Below the pieces are notes generated by a model, which searched no databases, was not told the DNA's origin, and saw only the letters and a list, made by a program, of their open reading frames with translations. Position numbers and translations under genes: made by a program. A DNA stretch of 9,732 nucleotides. Source: Nitrospinales bacterium (GTDB taxonomy: Bacteria > Nitrospinota_A > UBA7883 > JACRGQ01). The DNA is taken from positions 1 through 9,732 of the forward strand of contig JAHFEI010000058.1 of the NCBI GenBank assembly GCA_023248615.1. Direction: 5' to 3'. Below are positions 1 through 5,812 of this stretch, piece by piece. The first letter of the stretch is position 1, and every line of letters starts with the position of its first letter.

Positions 1-1
1 T

Positions 2-706
2 GCGCTTTGGATTTCCGAAGCGAACAAAGAGCGCGCCAAATCCGCAGGGTACACAGTGGTGGATATTGCGACCGTGCTGACCACGCATATAAAAGAAGTA
101 ATCAAAACCCACGCCAGCGAACTACTTGGCCGACAGGAGGTCAACGCATTGATGGACAACTTCAAGACCATATCGCCGAAGGTGGTGGAGGAACTGGTGC
201 CGGGAGTGCTTACGCTGGGGCAGGTGCAGAAAGTCCTGCAGAACCTGCTTAAGGAGCAGGTTTCCATTCGCGACCTTGGCACAGTGCTGGAGACCCTTGC
301 CGATTGGGGAACAGTGACGAAGGATACGGATGTTCTGACGGAATATTGCCGCCAGGCTTTGGCTCGCCCGATAACCCAGCAGTACCTCACGCCGGAGAGC
401 AAGCTTCCGGTCATAACGGTGGCTAAAAAGGTGGAAGATATAGTGCAAGACGCCATAAAGCAGACTCCGCACGGCTCCTACCTGGCTCTTGAGCCTGCCA
501 CCGCCCAGAGGATACTTGAAGCCATAAAAAAGGAGATGGAGAAATTCTCGATACTGAATTACCAGCCGATAATTGTCGTGTCGCCTGCGGTGCGTATGCA
601 CCTGCACAGGCTGACGGAAAGGTTTGTATCCAACCTGACGGTGCTTTCTCACAATGAGATACTTCCCAGCGCCGAAATAGAAACCCTTGGAGTGGTTAAC
701 GTTTGA
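2..706 (+). CDS. flhA: Flagellar export gate protein FlhA, C-terminal part (5' end outside window)
   Basis: The reading frame is open from base 2 to the TGA at 704-706, giving 234 residues that begin ALWISEANKERA and continue into GYTVVDIATVLTTHIKEVI. This stretch is characteristic of the cytoplasmic domain of FlhA. FlhA is an inner-membrane protein of the flagellar type III export apparatus, and its C-terminal domain forms the ring that docks chaperone-substrate complexes below the gate. Full FlhA proteins are near 700 residues, so roughly the first two thirds, including all membrane helices, lie upstream of the window. The later segments KVLQNLLKEQVSIRDLGTVLE and SHNEILPSAEIETLGVV also fit the family. 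The stop codon lies 1 nt before the flhF start, the usual tight flhA-flhF coupling. An internal ATG-less GTG at 56 is not a real start, because conserved sequence continues upstream of it. Confidence 0.96.
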   Translation, partial: ALWISEANKERAKSAGYTVVDIATVLTTHIKEVIKTHASELLGRQEVNALMDNFKTISPKVVEELVPGVLTLGQVQKVLQNLLKEQVSIRDLGTVLETLADWGTVTKDTDVLTEYCRQALARPITQQYLTPESKLPVITVAKKVEDIVQDAIKQTPHGSYLALEPATAQRILEAIKKEMEKFSILNYQPIIVVSPAVRMHLHRLTERFVSNLTVLSHNEILPSAEIETLGVVNV

Positions 707-707
707 T

Positions 708-2036
708 ATGCATATAAAAACTTTTCAGGCCGCAGACATGGCCACCGCCATAGCGATGATAAAGGAAGAGATGGGGCCGCACGCCATCATCATGAATACG
801 CGGAAGGTGAAAAAAGCGGATGGCGCGTTTGGAACGGCGACCCGCTCAATGGTCGAGGTTACCGCCGCGCTGGATGAGGAAGTGGTAGAGGACAGGCAGA
901 CGCGCCGTAGCCGCGCTACCGCCGTATCGCGCGCCCAGGCTAAAAAATCGCAGGCATCCTCCACGTCCGCAACCGGGCGCATCCCGGATGCCGATGCGAT
1001 AGTCTCCGCCCTAGAGCCTATCCGCGATGAGATAAGTGCGCTAAAGGCGATGATAGGCTCAGCCGGGTTTGCCGGGACGGAGGAACTGAAGAAGGCCACC
1101 GGGCTTACCGACGAAATAGAGAGCATACGGTCCATGATGGGCTTTTTACTGGAGAACTCGAATTTCTACCGTGGTATCGGGCTAGACCCAAACTACCTCG
1201 TCTGCTACAGGCGCATGCTGGAGCGCGGAGTAGACCATGAGTTTGCGCTGAAGCTGGTGCGCGAGGTGAAAGCTGGTGTGCCGGGTGGGCGTGAATTGGA
1301 CTTGAAAAGCGTGGTTAACCTCGTGATAGAAAAAATTAACAAAACGCTGGTTGTGGGCGACCCCATCATCCCCTATTCGGATGGGCCGAAAGTGGCGGCG
1401 CTAATCGGGCCGACCGGTGTGGGCAAAACCACCACTGTGGCAAAAATAGCGGCGCGGCTGACGCTGGAAGGCAAAAAAGTAGGGCTTGTCACCATAGACA
1501 CCTACCGCATAGCCGCCGTGGAGCAGTTGAAGGTGTACGCGGGGATTTTGAATGTCCCGCTGGAAGTGGCTCTGACTCCGGAAGAACTGGTAAGCGCCGT
1601 CGCCAAGTTCGCGGATAAGGATGTAGTCCTGATAGACACCGCCGGGCGTAGCCAGCGCGACGCAAAAAAGCTGAGCGAGCTGGCGTCGTTCCTCGGTGCG
1701 GACCAGACAATAGAAAACTACCTCGTCCTCTCGTCGTCGGCAGACCCGGCGGCGATAGATGAAGCTGTGCGGAATTTCGGGTGCCTGGAAATATCCGGCC
1801 TTATTTTCACAAAGCTGGACGAGACCGCAAAGCCAGGCGTGGTCATTTCGCAGAACTTCAAGACAGGCATCCCGGTGGTTTACTGCACTGCAGGCCAAAG
1901 GGTGCCGGAGGATATAGAGGCCGCTTCGGGGCCGAAACTTGGAGCGATGCTTTTCAAAAAGTCTGTTGATATCCATCTCCATCCGGCGGTGGCTTCCACT
2001 GGCGCTTACGGCGAAGCGTCGCCAGAAGGGATATAG
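708..2036 (+). CDS. flhF: Flagellar biosynthesis GTPase FlhF (SRP family)
   Basis: FlhF is a membrane-recruited GTPase of the signal-recognition-particle family that marks where a flagellum is built. The 442-residue product has the expected three parts. A basic N-terminus begins MHIKTFQAADMATAI, followed by a variable linker rich in Arg, Ser and Thr at about residues 55-95. The C-terminal NG GTPase domain runs from about residue 160. Visible nucleotide motifs are the P-loop GPTGVGKT (234-241), DTYRIAAVEQL (264-274), DTAGR (310-314) and TKLDE (368-372). The start is ATG 708. An in-frame TTG at 687 lies within flhA and precedes the conserved N-terminus, so I rejected it. A GGAG at 689-692 sits rather far upstream, so translational coupling to flhA is likely. 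The C-terminal tail after about residue 415 is divergent. Identification is secure from motifs plus position between flhA and flhG. Confidence 0.96.
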   Translation: MHIKTFQAADMATAIAMIKEEMGPHAIIMNTRKVKKADGAFGTATRSMVEVTAALDEEVVEDRQTRRSRATAVSRAQAKKSQASSTSATGRIPDADAIVSALEPIRDEISALKAMIGSAGFAGTEELKKATGLTDEIESIRSMMGFLLENSNFYRGIGLDPNYLVCYRRMLERGVDHEFALKLVREVKAGVPGGRELDLKSVVNLVIEKINKTLVVGDPIIPYSDGPKVAALIGPTGVGKTTTVAKIAARLTLEGKKVGLVTIDTYRIAAVEQLKVYAGILNVPLEVALTPEELVSAVAKFADKDVVLIDTAGRSQRDAKKLSELASFLGADQTIENYLVLSSSADPAAIDEAVRNFGCLEISGLIFTKLDETAKPGVVISQNFKTGIPVVYCTAGQRVPEDIEAASGPKLGAMLFKKSVDIHLHPAVASTGAYGEASPEGI

Positions 2037-2080
2037 AAAATGCTTAACAACCCGCTGACGCGTAAAATGGAGAGGTGATT

Positions 2081-2938
2081 ATGGACCAGGCAGAAACGTT
2101 AAGAAAGATGCGATCCGGGCTACCGGACGCCGGAACGCTGAAGCAACATGTAAAGGGCATCGCCGTAGCCAGCGGCAAGGGAGGCGTAGGCAAGACGAAT
2201 GTCGTTGCCAATATGGCGCTGGAGCTTTCCAAAAAAGGCCACCGCGTGTTGATATTCGATGCGGATATGGGGCTTGGCAACATACATATATTGCTGGGGC
2301 TTGCGCCGCGTTTTAACGTGGCGCATGTGCTTACCGGAGTGAAAAAGCTGAGGGAAATACTTGTCGACGGGCCGAACGGGATAAAGATACTCCCGGCATC
2401 CACCGGCAACAAAAAATACAGCGAGCTTACGGCAGAGGAAAAACTTGTCCTGAAATCCGAACTGGAAGTGGTGCAGGACGATTTCGACTACATACTGTTC
2501 GACATAGGGGCGGGCATCTCCGCCAACGTCATGTTCTTTTGCTCTGCGGCGCAAGACGTCATCATCATCGCCTCGCCGGAGCCAACGTCGTTTTCGGACG
2601 CCTACGCAATGATGAAAGTGCTTTCGCGCGATTACAAGGTGAAATCTTTCCAGCTAGTAGTGAACTCGTGCAGGGACAGGGTGGATGCCATAAACATCTA
2701 CAAGCGGCTGGTGATGGTTTCGGACAAGTTCGCGCTTGGCATAAAAATAGATTTCCTGGGGCATGTGGTTACGGACGCTTCCGTATCGCAGGCGGTGCGC
2801 AAACAAAGGCTTTTCTGCGACCTCTTCCCTGGCGCGGAGGCAAGCAAAAATATAGTTGGCATAGTGGATACGCTTGTCAAAACCGCCAAGACCGGGGAAA
2901 TGGCGTGGGATAACATATTCCGCGGGGATGAAGCATGA
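2081..2938 (+). CDS. flhG: MinD-like ATPase FlhG (FleN/YlxH), flagellar number regulator
   Basis: FlhG is a ParA/MinD-type ATPase that stimulates the GTPase of FlhF and limits flagellar number. The 285-residue product begins MDQAETLRKM, an exact DQAxxLR motif at residues 2-8; in characterised FlhG proteins this N-terminal helix activates FlhF. The deviant Walker A GKGGVGKT is at 32-39, FDADMGLGN at 59-67, and the Walker B-like FDIGAGIS at 140-147. The C-terminal region could hold the membrane-targeting helix usual in the family, but I cannot show it. I chose ATG 2081 over the in-frame GTG at 2075 because the purine-rich GGAGAGG at 2069-2075 is correctly spaced for 2081 and because the DQAxxLR motif then lies at the very N-terminus. 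It is 44 bp downstream of flhF on the same strand. Its stop overlaps the next gene's start (ATGA, 2935-2938). Confidence 0.95.
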   Translation: MDQAETLRKMRSGLPDAGTLKQHVKGIAVASGKGGVGKTNVVANMALELSKKGHRVLIFDADMGLGNIHILLGLAPRFNVAHVLTGVKKLREILVDGPNGIKILPASTGNKKYSELTAEEKLVLKSELEVVQDDFDYILFDIGAGISANVMFFCSAAQDVIIIASPEPTSFSDAYAMMKVLSRDYKVKSFQLVVNSCRDRVDAINIYKRLVMVSDKFALGIKIDFLGHVVTDASVSQAVRKQRLFCDLFPGAEASKNIVGIVDTLVKTAKTGEMAWDNIFRGDEA

Positions 2939-3183
2939 CCACGTTTGCAAAAAAAATCCCGTATTTCGTCGCGCTGTTGTTCTTCTCGGTTGCCGCGCTC
3001 ACGTCGGTTATCAAGGGAGCCGGGTTTGTAACGGCTTTCCTGCGTGGCCTCGTGGCCGGGGGCGTGTCCTCCGTTTTTGCCGCTATCCTCTCCTATATTG
3101 TGTTTTCCGAGAAGCTTCCGGAAGCCAAAGCTCCGCCAGGCCTTGAAGAGCTGGAAGACAAGTTCAAGATAAAAAAGCCGTAA
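2935..3183 (+). CDS. Small two-helix membrane protein translationally coupled to flhG
   Basis: This 82-residue protein starts inside the flhG stop codon (ATGA overlap at 2935-2938), which strongly suggests coupled translation and a role linked to FlhF/FlhG. It shows two hydrophobic stretches, about residues 9-26 (PYFVALLFFSVAALTSVI) and about 31-57, joined by a short KGAG turn and interrupted by a single Arg at 37. A charged cytoplasmic-looking tail from about residue 58 holds PPGLEELEDKFKIKK. There is no cleavable signal peptide pattern and there are no catalytic residues. I do not recognise a named family. Many flhFG operons in deltaproteobacteria-like genomes carry a small unnamed ORF at this place, before fliA; I state that from general memory, not from a search. 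A role as a membrane anchor or partner for the FlhG/FlhF pair is inference only. Confidence 0.82.
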   Translation: MTTFAKKIPYFVALLFFSVAALTSVIKGAGFVTAFLRGLVAGGVSSVFAAILSYIVFSEKLPEAKAPPGLEELEDKFKIKKP

Positions 3184-3242
3184 CCTCCTTCCTCACTTTC
3201 CCCGCATAAAAAACTCCCGTACCGTTTCGCGCCAGCTGGCAG

Positions 3243-3271
3243 TTGCAATTTGCGGCGTCTTCGGATATATT
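3243..3271 (+). promoter_or_regulatory. Sigma-70-type promoter of the TetR gene
   Basis: A -35 box TTGCAA (3243-3248) and a -10 box TATATT (3266-3271) are separated by exactly 17 bp. Transcription would start near 3278, about 27 nt before the tetR ATG. The -10 box overlaps the left arm of the palindrome at 3268-3291, so a protein bound there would block the promoter. Confidence 0.6.
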
Positions 3272-3291
3272 GTGAACGTGTATTCACAATA
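3268..3291. promoter_or_regulatory. Palindromic operator in front of the TetR gene
   Basis: The site reads TATTGTGAA, six spacer bases (CGTGTA), then TTCACAATA: two perfect 9-bp arms. It lies 13 bp upstream of the tetR start codon and covers the -10 box and predicted start of transcription. Size, symmetry and position fit an autoregulatory operator for a dimeric TetR repressor. I saw no second full copy in the window; isolated TTCACA half-sites elsewhere are probably chance. Confidence 0.75.
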
Positions 3292-3304
3292 GGCTGTTGG
3301 AGAT

Positions 3305-3895
3305 ATGGCTAAAAAACTGGGGACGGAAGTACGGCAAGAGCAGATTGTGGCGGCAACGCTCGCCCTTTTGGCCGGGCGCGACCTGAAAAGCCTGAGCATG
3401 GCGGCAATCGCAAAGCGGGTGGGGGTCGCGCCTTCCGCCATATACCGCCATTTCAAAAACAAGGAAGTGCTTTTGGACGCGCTTTTGGATTTCATCCGCC
3501 GGAAACGCAGGGAAAGTGTTGTGACAGCCTGTGTCGCATCCGAAGAGCCGCTGGGGCGGCTGGAGGCGTTACTGGGCCTGCACGTAAGGCTTATGCTGGA
3601 GCATAACGCCATCCCGCGTATCGTTTTCACCCAGATATTTTCCATAGGGGGTGGGGCGAAAAAAACGAAAGTCAAAGCTATTTTTATCGAATATGTCGGC
3701 ATGGTGGCGGAGATAGCGGCGCAGGGGCAAAAGGAAAAGAAAATCCGGCGCGACATCCCGGCCCAAACCATCGCGCTGATGTTTTTGGGGATTATCCAGC
3801 CAGCGGCCGTCATGTGGCGTTTGGAGGGGGAGGCGTTCGATATCGAGGAGCACGCGAAGCGGTGCTGGAAAATTTTCACAAAGGCTATTACATGA
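3305..3895 (+). CDS. TetR/AcrR-family transcriptional repressor
   Basis: The 196-residue protein has the layout of TetR repressors: an N-terminal three-helix DNA-binding domain and an all-helical ligand and dimer domain. The N-terminus QEQIVAATLALLAG leads into the helix-turn-helix at about residues 30-50 (MAAIAKRVGVAPSAIYRHF), followed by the family signature KNKEVLLDALL. Length is typical. The ligand domain is divergent and does not reveal the inducer. A perfect palindrome just upstream overlapping the promoter argues for autoregulation. The ATG at 3305 is preceded by GGAG at 3299-3302, an unusually short spacing, but no better start exists. The same-strand cytochrome c'-like gene begins 72 bp after the stop and is the most likely regulated neighbour. 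Upstream genes are flagellar and end 121 bp before it. Confidence 0.92.
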   Translation: MAKKLGTEVRQEQIVAATLALLAGRDLKSLSMAAIAKRVGVAPSAIYRHFKNKEVLLDALLDFIRRKRRESVVTACVASEEPLGRLEALLGLHVRLMLEHNAIPRIVFTQIFSIGGGAKKTKVKAIFIEYVGMVAEIAAQGQKEKKIRRDIPAQTIALMFLGIIQPAAVMWRLEGEAFDIEEHAKRCWKIFTKAIT

Positions 3896-3954
3896 CTTCA
3901 ACGCCCGTTCAGCGGCACAGGGCCGTCCCGGGCATCGTAAGCACAACAACCTGC

Positions 3955-3961
3955 AAGGAGG
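3955..3961 (+). promoter_or_regulatory. Strong ribosome binding site of the cytochrome gene
   Basis: AAGGAGG is an almost perfect anti-16S match placed 6 nt before the ATG at 3968. It is far stronger than the sites of the neighbouring genes, suggesting that the cytochrome is made in quantity. Confidence 0.7.
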
Positions 3962-3967
3962 AACAAA

Positions 3968-4432
3968 ATGTTTAAGCGGATAGTGGTAGTTTGCGCCGTG
4001 TTGGCGGCGTTTTCCGGCATTGCCATGGCGGCGGAGCACAAGCACGGCGAGGAGGCTGGCATGAGCGAGCATATGGCCCATGTGATGGGGCAGGGGGCGC
4101 AGTCGGACTTTACGCTAATGCAGATAATGCACGATCTCTCCTTCCAACTGAACCGGATACAGTTCGGCATTCTAACCAACAACCGGCTGATGGTAGAGCA
4201 GGGGGCAACGGCGATAACCAGCCATCCGGCGCCAAAGGGGGGCTTGAAGCCGTACCTGAAGAAAAACGTGGATGATATAAAGTCGATGGCTCCGGTCATA
4301 GACCAGGATGTACACAAGGCGGCTGTGGAGTTGGCGCATGACGCGAAAACCGCCACCATGCTTGATTTGCAGGAAAAAACCAATTCCATAACCAAGGCCT
4401 GTATCAGTTGCCACGAGATGTTCAGGAACTGA
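3968..4432 (+). CDS. Periplasmic cytochrome c'-like protein, C-terminal CXXCH heme
   Basis: The 154-residue precursor has a classic Sec signal peptide (MFKRIVVVCAVLAAFSGIAMA, cleavage probably after residue 21). One covalent heme motif, CISCH, lies at residues 145-149, 5 residues from the end. A single C-terminal heme site on an otherwise helical protein of about 130 mature residues is the arrangement of the cytochrome c'/c556 four-helix bundle family. Members bind NO or CO, or transfer electrons in the periplasm. The first mature residues (24-40) are unusually rich in His and Met (H24, H26, M32, H35, M36, H38, M40), resembling a metal-binding segment. A Met in the first helix region (M51 or M54) could be the sixth heme ligand if it is a low-spin c556 type; this is inference. 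It follows a TetR gene on the same strand and has its own strong ribosome binding site. Confidence 0.85.
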   Translation: MFKRIVVVCAVLAAFSGIAMAAEHKHGEEAGMSEHMAHVMGQGAQSDFTLMQIMHDLSFQLNRIQFGILTNNRLMVEQGATAITSHPAPKGGLKPYLKKNVDDIKSMAPVIDQDVHKAAVELAHDAKTATMLDLQEKTNSITKACISCHEMFRN

Positions 4433-4444
4433 TCTGTTGGGAAT

Positions 4445-4514
4445 ACCGTATCTGAGCGCGGCGAAGAATCCCTTTTAGCCCGGGTGATATCCTTAGATGG
4501 CGCTCAGATACAGT
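4445..4514. repeat. Long inverted repeat (hairpin) behind the cytochrome gene
   Basis: GTATCTGAGCGC at 4448-4459 is matched perfectly by GCGCTCAGATAC at 4500-4511. Two further pairs beyond one mismatch bring it to 14 of 15. The 40-nt interior can fold further through ATCCC and GGGTGAT. A TTTTT run at 4524-4528, about 10 nt after the stem, makes a role in 3'-end formation or mRNA stabilisation for the cytochrome transcript possible, but it is too far for a standard intrinsic terminator. It could equally be the remains of a small mobile repeat. Confidence 0.7.
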
Positions 4515-4530
4515 CCCTAAGAGTTTTTCA

Positions 4531-4544
4531 ACACCTGCTGGTGT
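4531..4544. repeat. Short hairpin ACACC-TGCT-GGTGT
   Basis: This is a perfect 5-bp stem with a 4-nt loop, followed after 6 nt by TATTTTCTTTA. It could be a weak + strand terminator for the cytochrome transcript. A second 5-bp stem (GTATT 4549-4553 with AATAC 4562-4566) competes for the T-rich part. Confidence 0.3.
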
Positions 4545-4577
4545 CCCGGTATTTTCTTTACAATACAGAACATGCCT

Positions 4578-4657
4578 CAACGGGTTATGGTAGCAACGGG
4601 ATTCATCCTGTTGTTGCGCCCTGACGGGCGCAAGACCGACTAAAGTCCGTTGCCACC
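4578..4657. repeat. REP-like cluster of palindromes
   Basis: Several nested palindromes lie in 80 bp. Hairpin 1 is CAACGGGAT / ATCCTGTTG (4594-4613, one G-U pair). Hairpin 2 is TTGCGCCC-TGAC-GGGCGCAA (4614-4633, perfect 8-bp stem). A small GACT-AA-AGTC follows at 4638-4647. An outer stem pairs GGTAGCAACGG (4589-4599) with CCGTTGCCACC (4647-4657), with one mismatch, and competes with hairpin 1. CAACGGG occurs as a direct repeat (4578-4584 and 4594-4600). GC-rich hairpins flanked by short GTTG/CAAC motifs in an intergenic gap are typical of REP elements mobilised by RAYT (Y1) transposases. Copy number cannot be judged from one window, so the family call is tentative. Confidence 0.55.
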
Positions 4658-4701
4658 GAAACGTATATATCCTTGTGTAAAGCCATTACTGGGACACTAC
4701 A

Positions 4702-5676
4702 CTAGAATTGCACTCCGATGTGGATGGTGAAGTCCGGCGCGGAGAAGCTAAGGTCTTCCGTGATGGAAATTTCCACTTTGTTCCCGGCTTGCGTTATGTG
4801 CCGTGTGCCAATAGTAAGCGCCATCCATTGCCTTTGCACCAGTAGCGGCGTGTCTGCGGCGTAGGGGGACGTTGCGCCGGTAACTTGCCCTATGGCAGAC
4901 CAGCGGCTTGCAAGCCGCCAGTCCATCGCCGCATCCCAGTAGTAAAAGCCGTTAAGCGTGTAATGCTCTCCGCGGTCTATGAAGCCGGGGTTGAGGTATC
5001 CCACAGCCAGCGATGCCTCTACGCTCCCCACCGGGTGGTTTGCCATCATAACGCCCCCCCACTCCCATGCGCCGTTTCCCATGCCGGAGCTGGTGGATGA
5101 GGTGGGAGCTTGCGTAAGTAGTTTTACAGAAATGGCGGACTCGCCGCTCCAGAACAGTTCTTTTTTCAGCCAGAGCGTCGCATCGCCGTTTGTTATCGTG
5201 TACGGGTTGGCGCTATTCCACGTGCGCCCGTTGTGGAAAACTGAATCCATGAACCGGTTGTGAGGCGCTTCCTGCTGGCCAGCGTACATCGGAAAATTCA
5301 TAGCGGAGTGGTATTTTGTCACAGCGTCGTCAAGGAATCCGCCTCCCATGTGGAAGAAGGGTTGCTCCACCCCGGCCTCTAGGCCATCGGCAATTCCGTA
5401 CCGCGCATCCAGCGTCAGTTGCGCCAGCTCCATATCAAATAAAAAGCTCCATGCGCCGTTGGTTGGGATAAAAAAAATGTTGGAGTAGTCCATGTCCGCC
5501 CGGTAGCGCCACTCGCCTGTTTTCGCGGCGGATGCGGTGTCGGGCGTAGGGAACAAAAGCCCAAGCCAGACCGGAGAGTGGTTTTTTACCGCGAACGGTT
5601 CTCCCGCCGCCGGGTTTGCCCATAGCGACATAGCGAGCAAGAAACAGCCTATGCCGGACAGGATTTTCGTGCGCAT
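4702..5676 (-). CDS. DUF3187-type outer-membrane beta-barrel protein
   Basis: The 324-residue precursor begins MRTKILSGIGCFLLAMSLWA, a Sec signal peptide with likely cleavage near NPAAG. The mature N-terminus (FAVKNHSPVWLGLLFPTP then GEWRYRADMDYSNIFF) resembles DUF3187 proteins. The rest alternates polar and aromatic residues as in transmembrane beta strands. The last residues, FTIHIGVQF, end in Phe like the BAM recognition signal of outer-membrane barrels. Function of the family is unknown to me; a porin or channel role is inference. I chose ATG 5676 rather than the in-frame GTG at 5715 because the signal peptide starts there and the GTG has no ribosome binding site. No good Shine-Dalgarno precedes 5676; a TATAAT box sits 7 nt upstream, suggesting a leaderless mRNA. 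It is divergent from the CheX-like gene. Confidence 0.8.
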   Translation of the reverse strand: MRTKILSGIGCFLLAMSLWANPAAGEPFAVKNHSPVWLGLLFPTPDTASAAKTGEWRYRADMDYSNIFFIPTNGAWSFLFDMELAQLTLDARYGIADGLEAGVEQPFFHMGGGFLDDAVTKYHSAMNFPMYAGQQEAPHNRFMDSVFHNGRTWNSANPYTITNGDATLWLKKELFWSGESAISVKLLTQAPTSSTSSGMGNGAWEWGGVMMANHPVGSVEASLAVGYLNPGFIDRGEHYTLNGFYYWDAAMDWRLASRWSAIGQVTGATSPYAADTPLLVQRQWMALTIGTRHITQAGNKVEISITEDLSFSAPDFTIHIGVQF

Positions 5677-5683
5677 ACCCGCG

Positions 5684-5690
5684 ATTATAT
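5684..5690 (-). promoter_or_regulatory. -10 box giving a leaderless DUF3187 transcript
   Basis: On the - strand a TATAAT hexamer (reverse of 5684-5689, extended to TATATAAT) ends 7 nt before the ATG at 5676, so transcription would begin at or next to the A of the start codon. The -35 region is poor (CCAACC-like at about 17-18 bp spacing), so the promoter is tentative. Confidence 0.4.
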
Positions 5691-5709
5691 ACCGGCATGC
5701 CTGTCGGGT

Positions 5710-5725
5710 TGGCACGTGCTTTTGG
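5710..5725 (+). promoter_or_regulatory. Possible degenerate sigma-54 promoter for the CheX-like gene
   Basis: TGGCACG at 5710-5716 is a perfect -24 element. The -12 element at the required spacing reads TTTGG (5721-5725) instead of TTGC, lacking the key GC pair. It is about 88 nt upstream of ATG 5813. A sigma-54 activator gene is in the window, but no link is shown. An alternative -10-like TATATTAT lies at about 5753-5760 without a good -35. Confidence 0.2.
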
Positions 5726-5812
5726 GGGATGGCGGCGTGGTGGCGAATGGTGATATATTATTTCCTGTCGCATTACCGGGGTTTGGTATTTTCACACGAG
5801 GAGAGTGAACAC

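Noticed and set aside
687..707. TTG start for FlhF giving seven extra residues
   Set aside because: It lies inside flhA; the conserved FlhF N-terminus begins at ATG 708.
2040..2078. Twelve-codon mini-ORF between flhF and flhG
   Set aside because: No ribosome binding site of its own and no recognisable leader-peptide composition; it ends over the flhG leader by chance.
3231..3240. Palindrome GCCAGCTGGC before the TetR promoter
   Set aside because: A 10-bp GC-rich palindrome is not rare at this composition, and it lies upstream of the -35 box with no second copy.
4433..4701. CRISPR array or tRNA in the repeat-rich gap
   Set aside because: There are no regularly spaced identical repeats and no cloverleaf; the repeats are inverted and irregular.
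5537..5812. Upstream extension of the CheX-like frame
   Set aside because: It overlaps the 5' end of the opposite-strand DUF3187 gene; ATG 5813 has a good GAGGAG and begins the domain.
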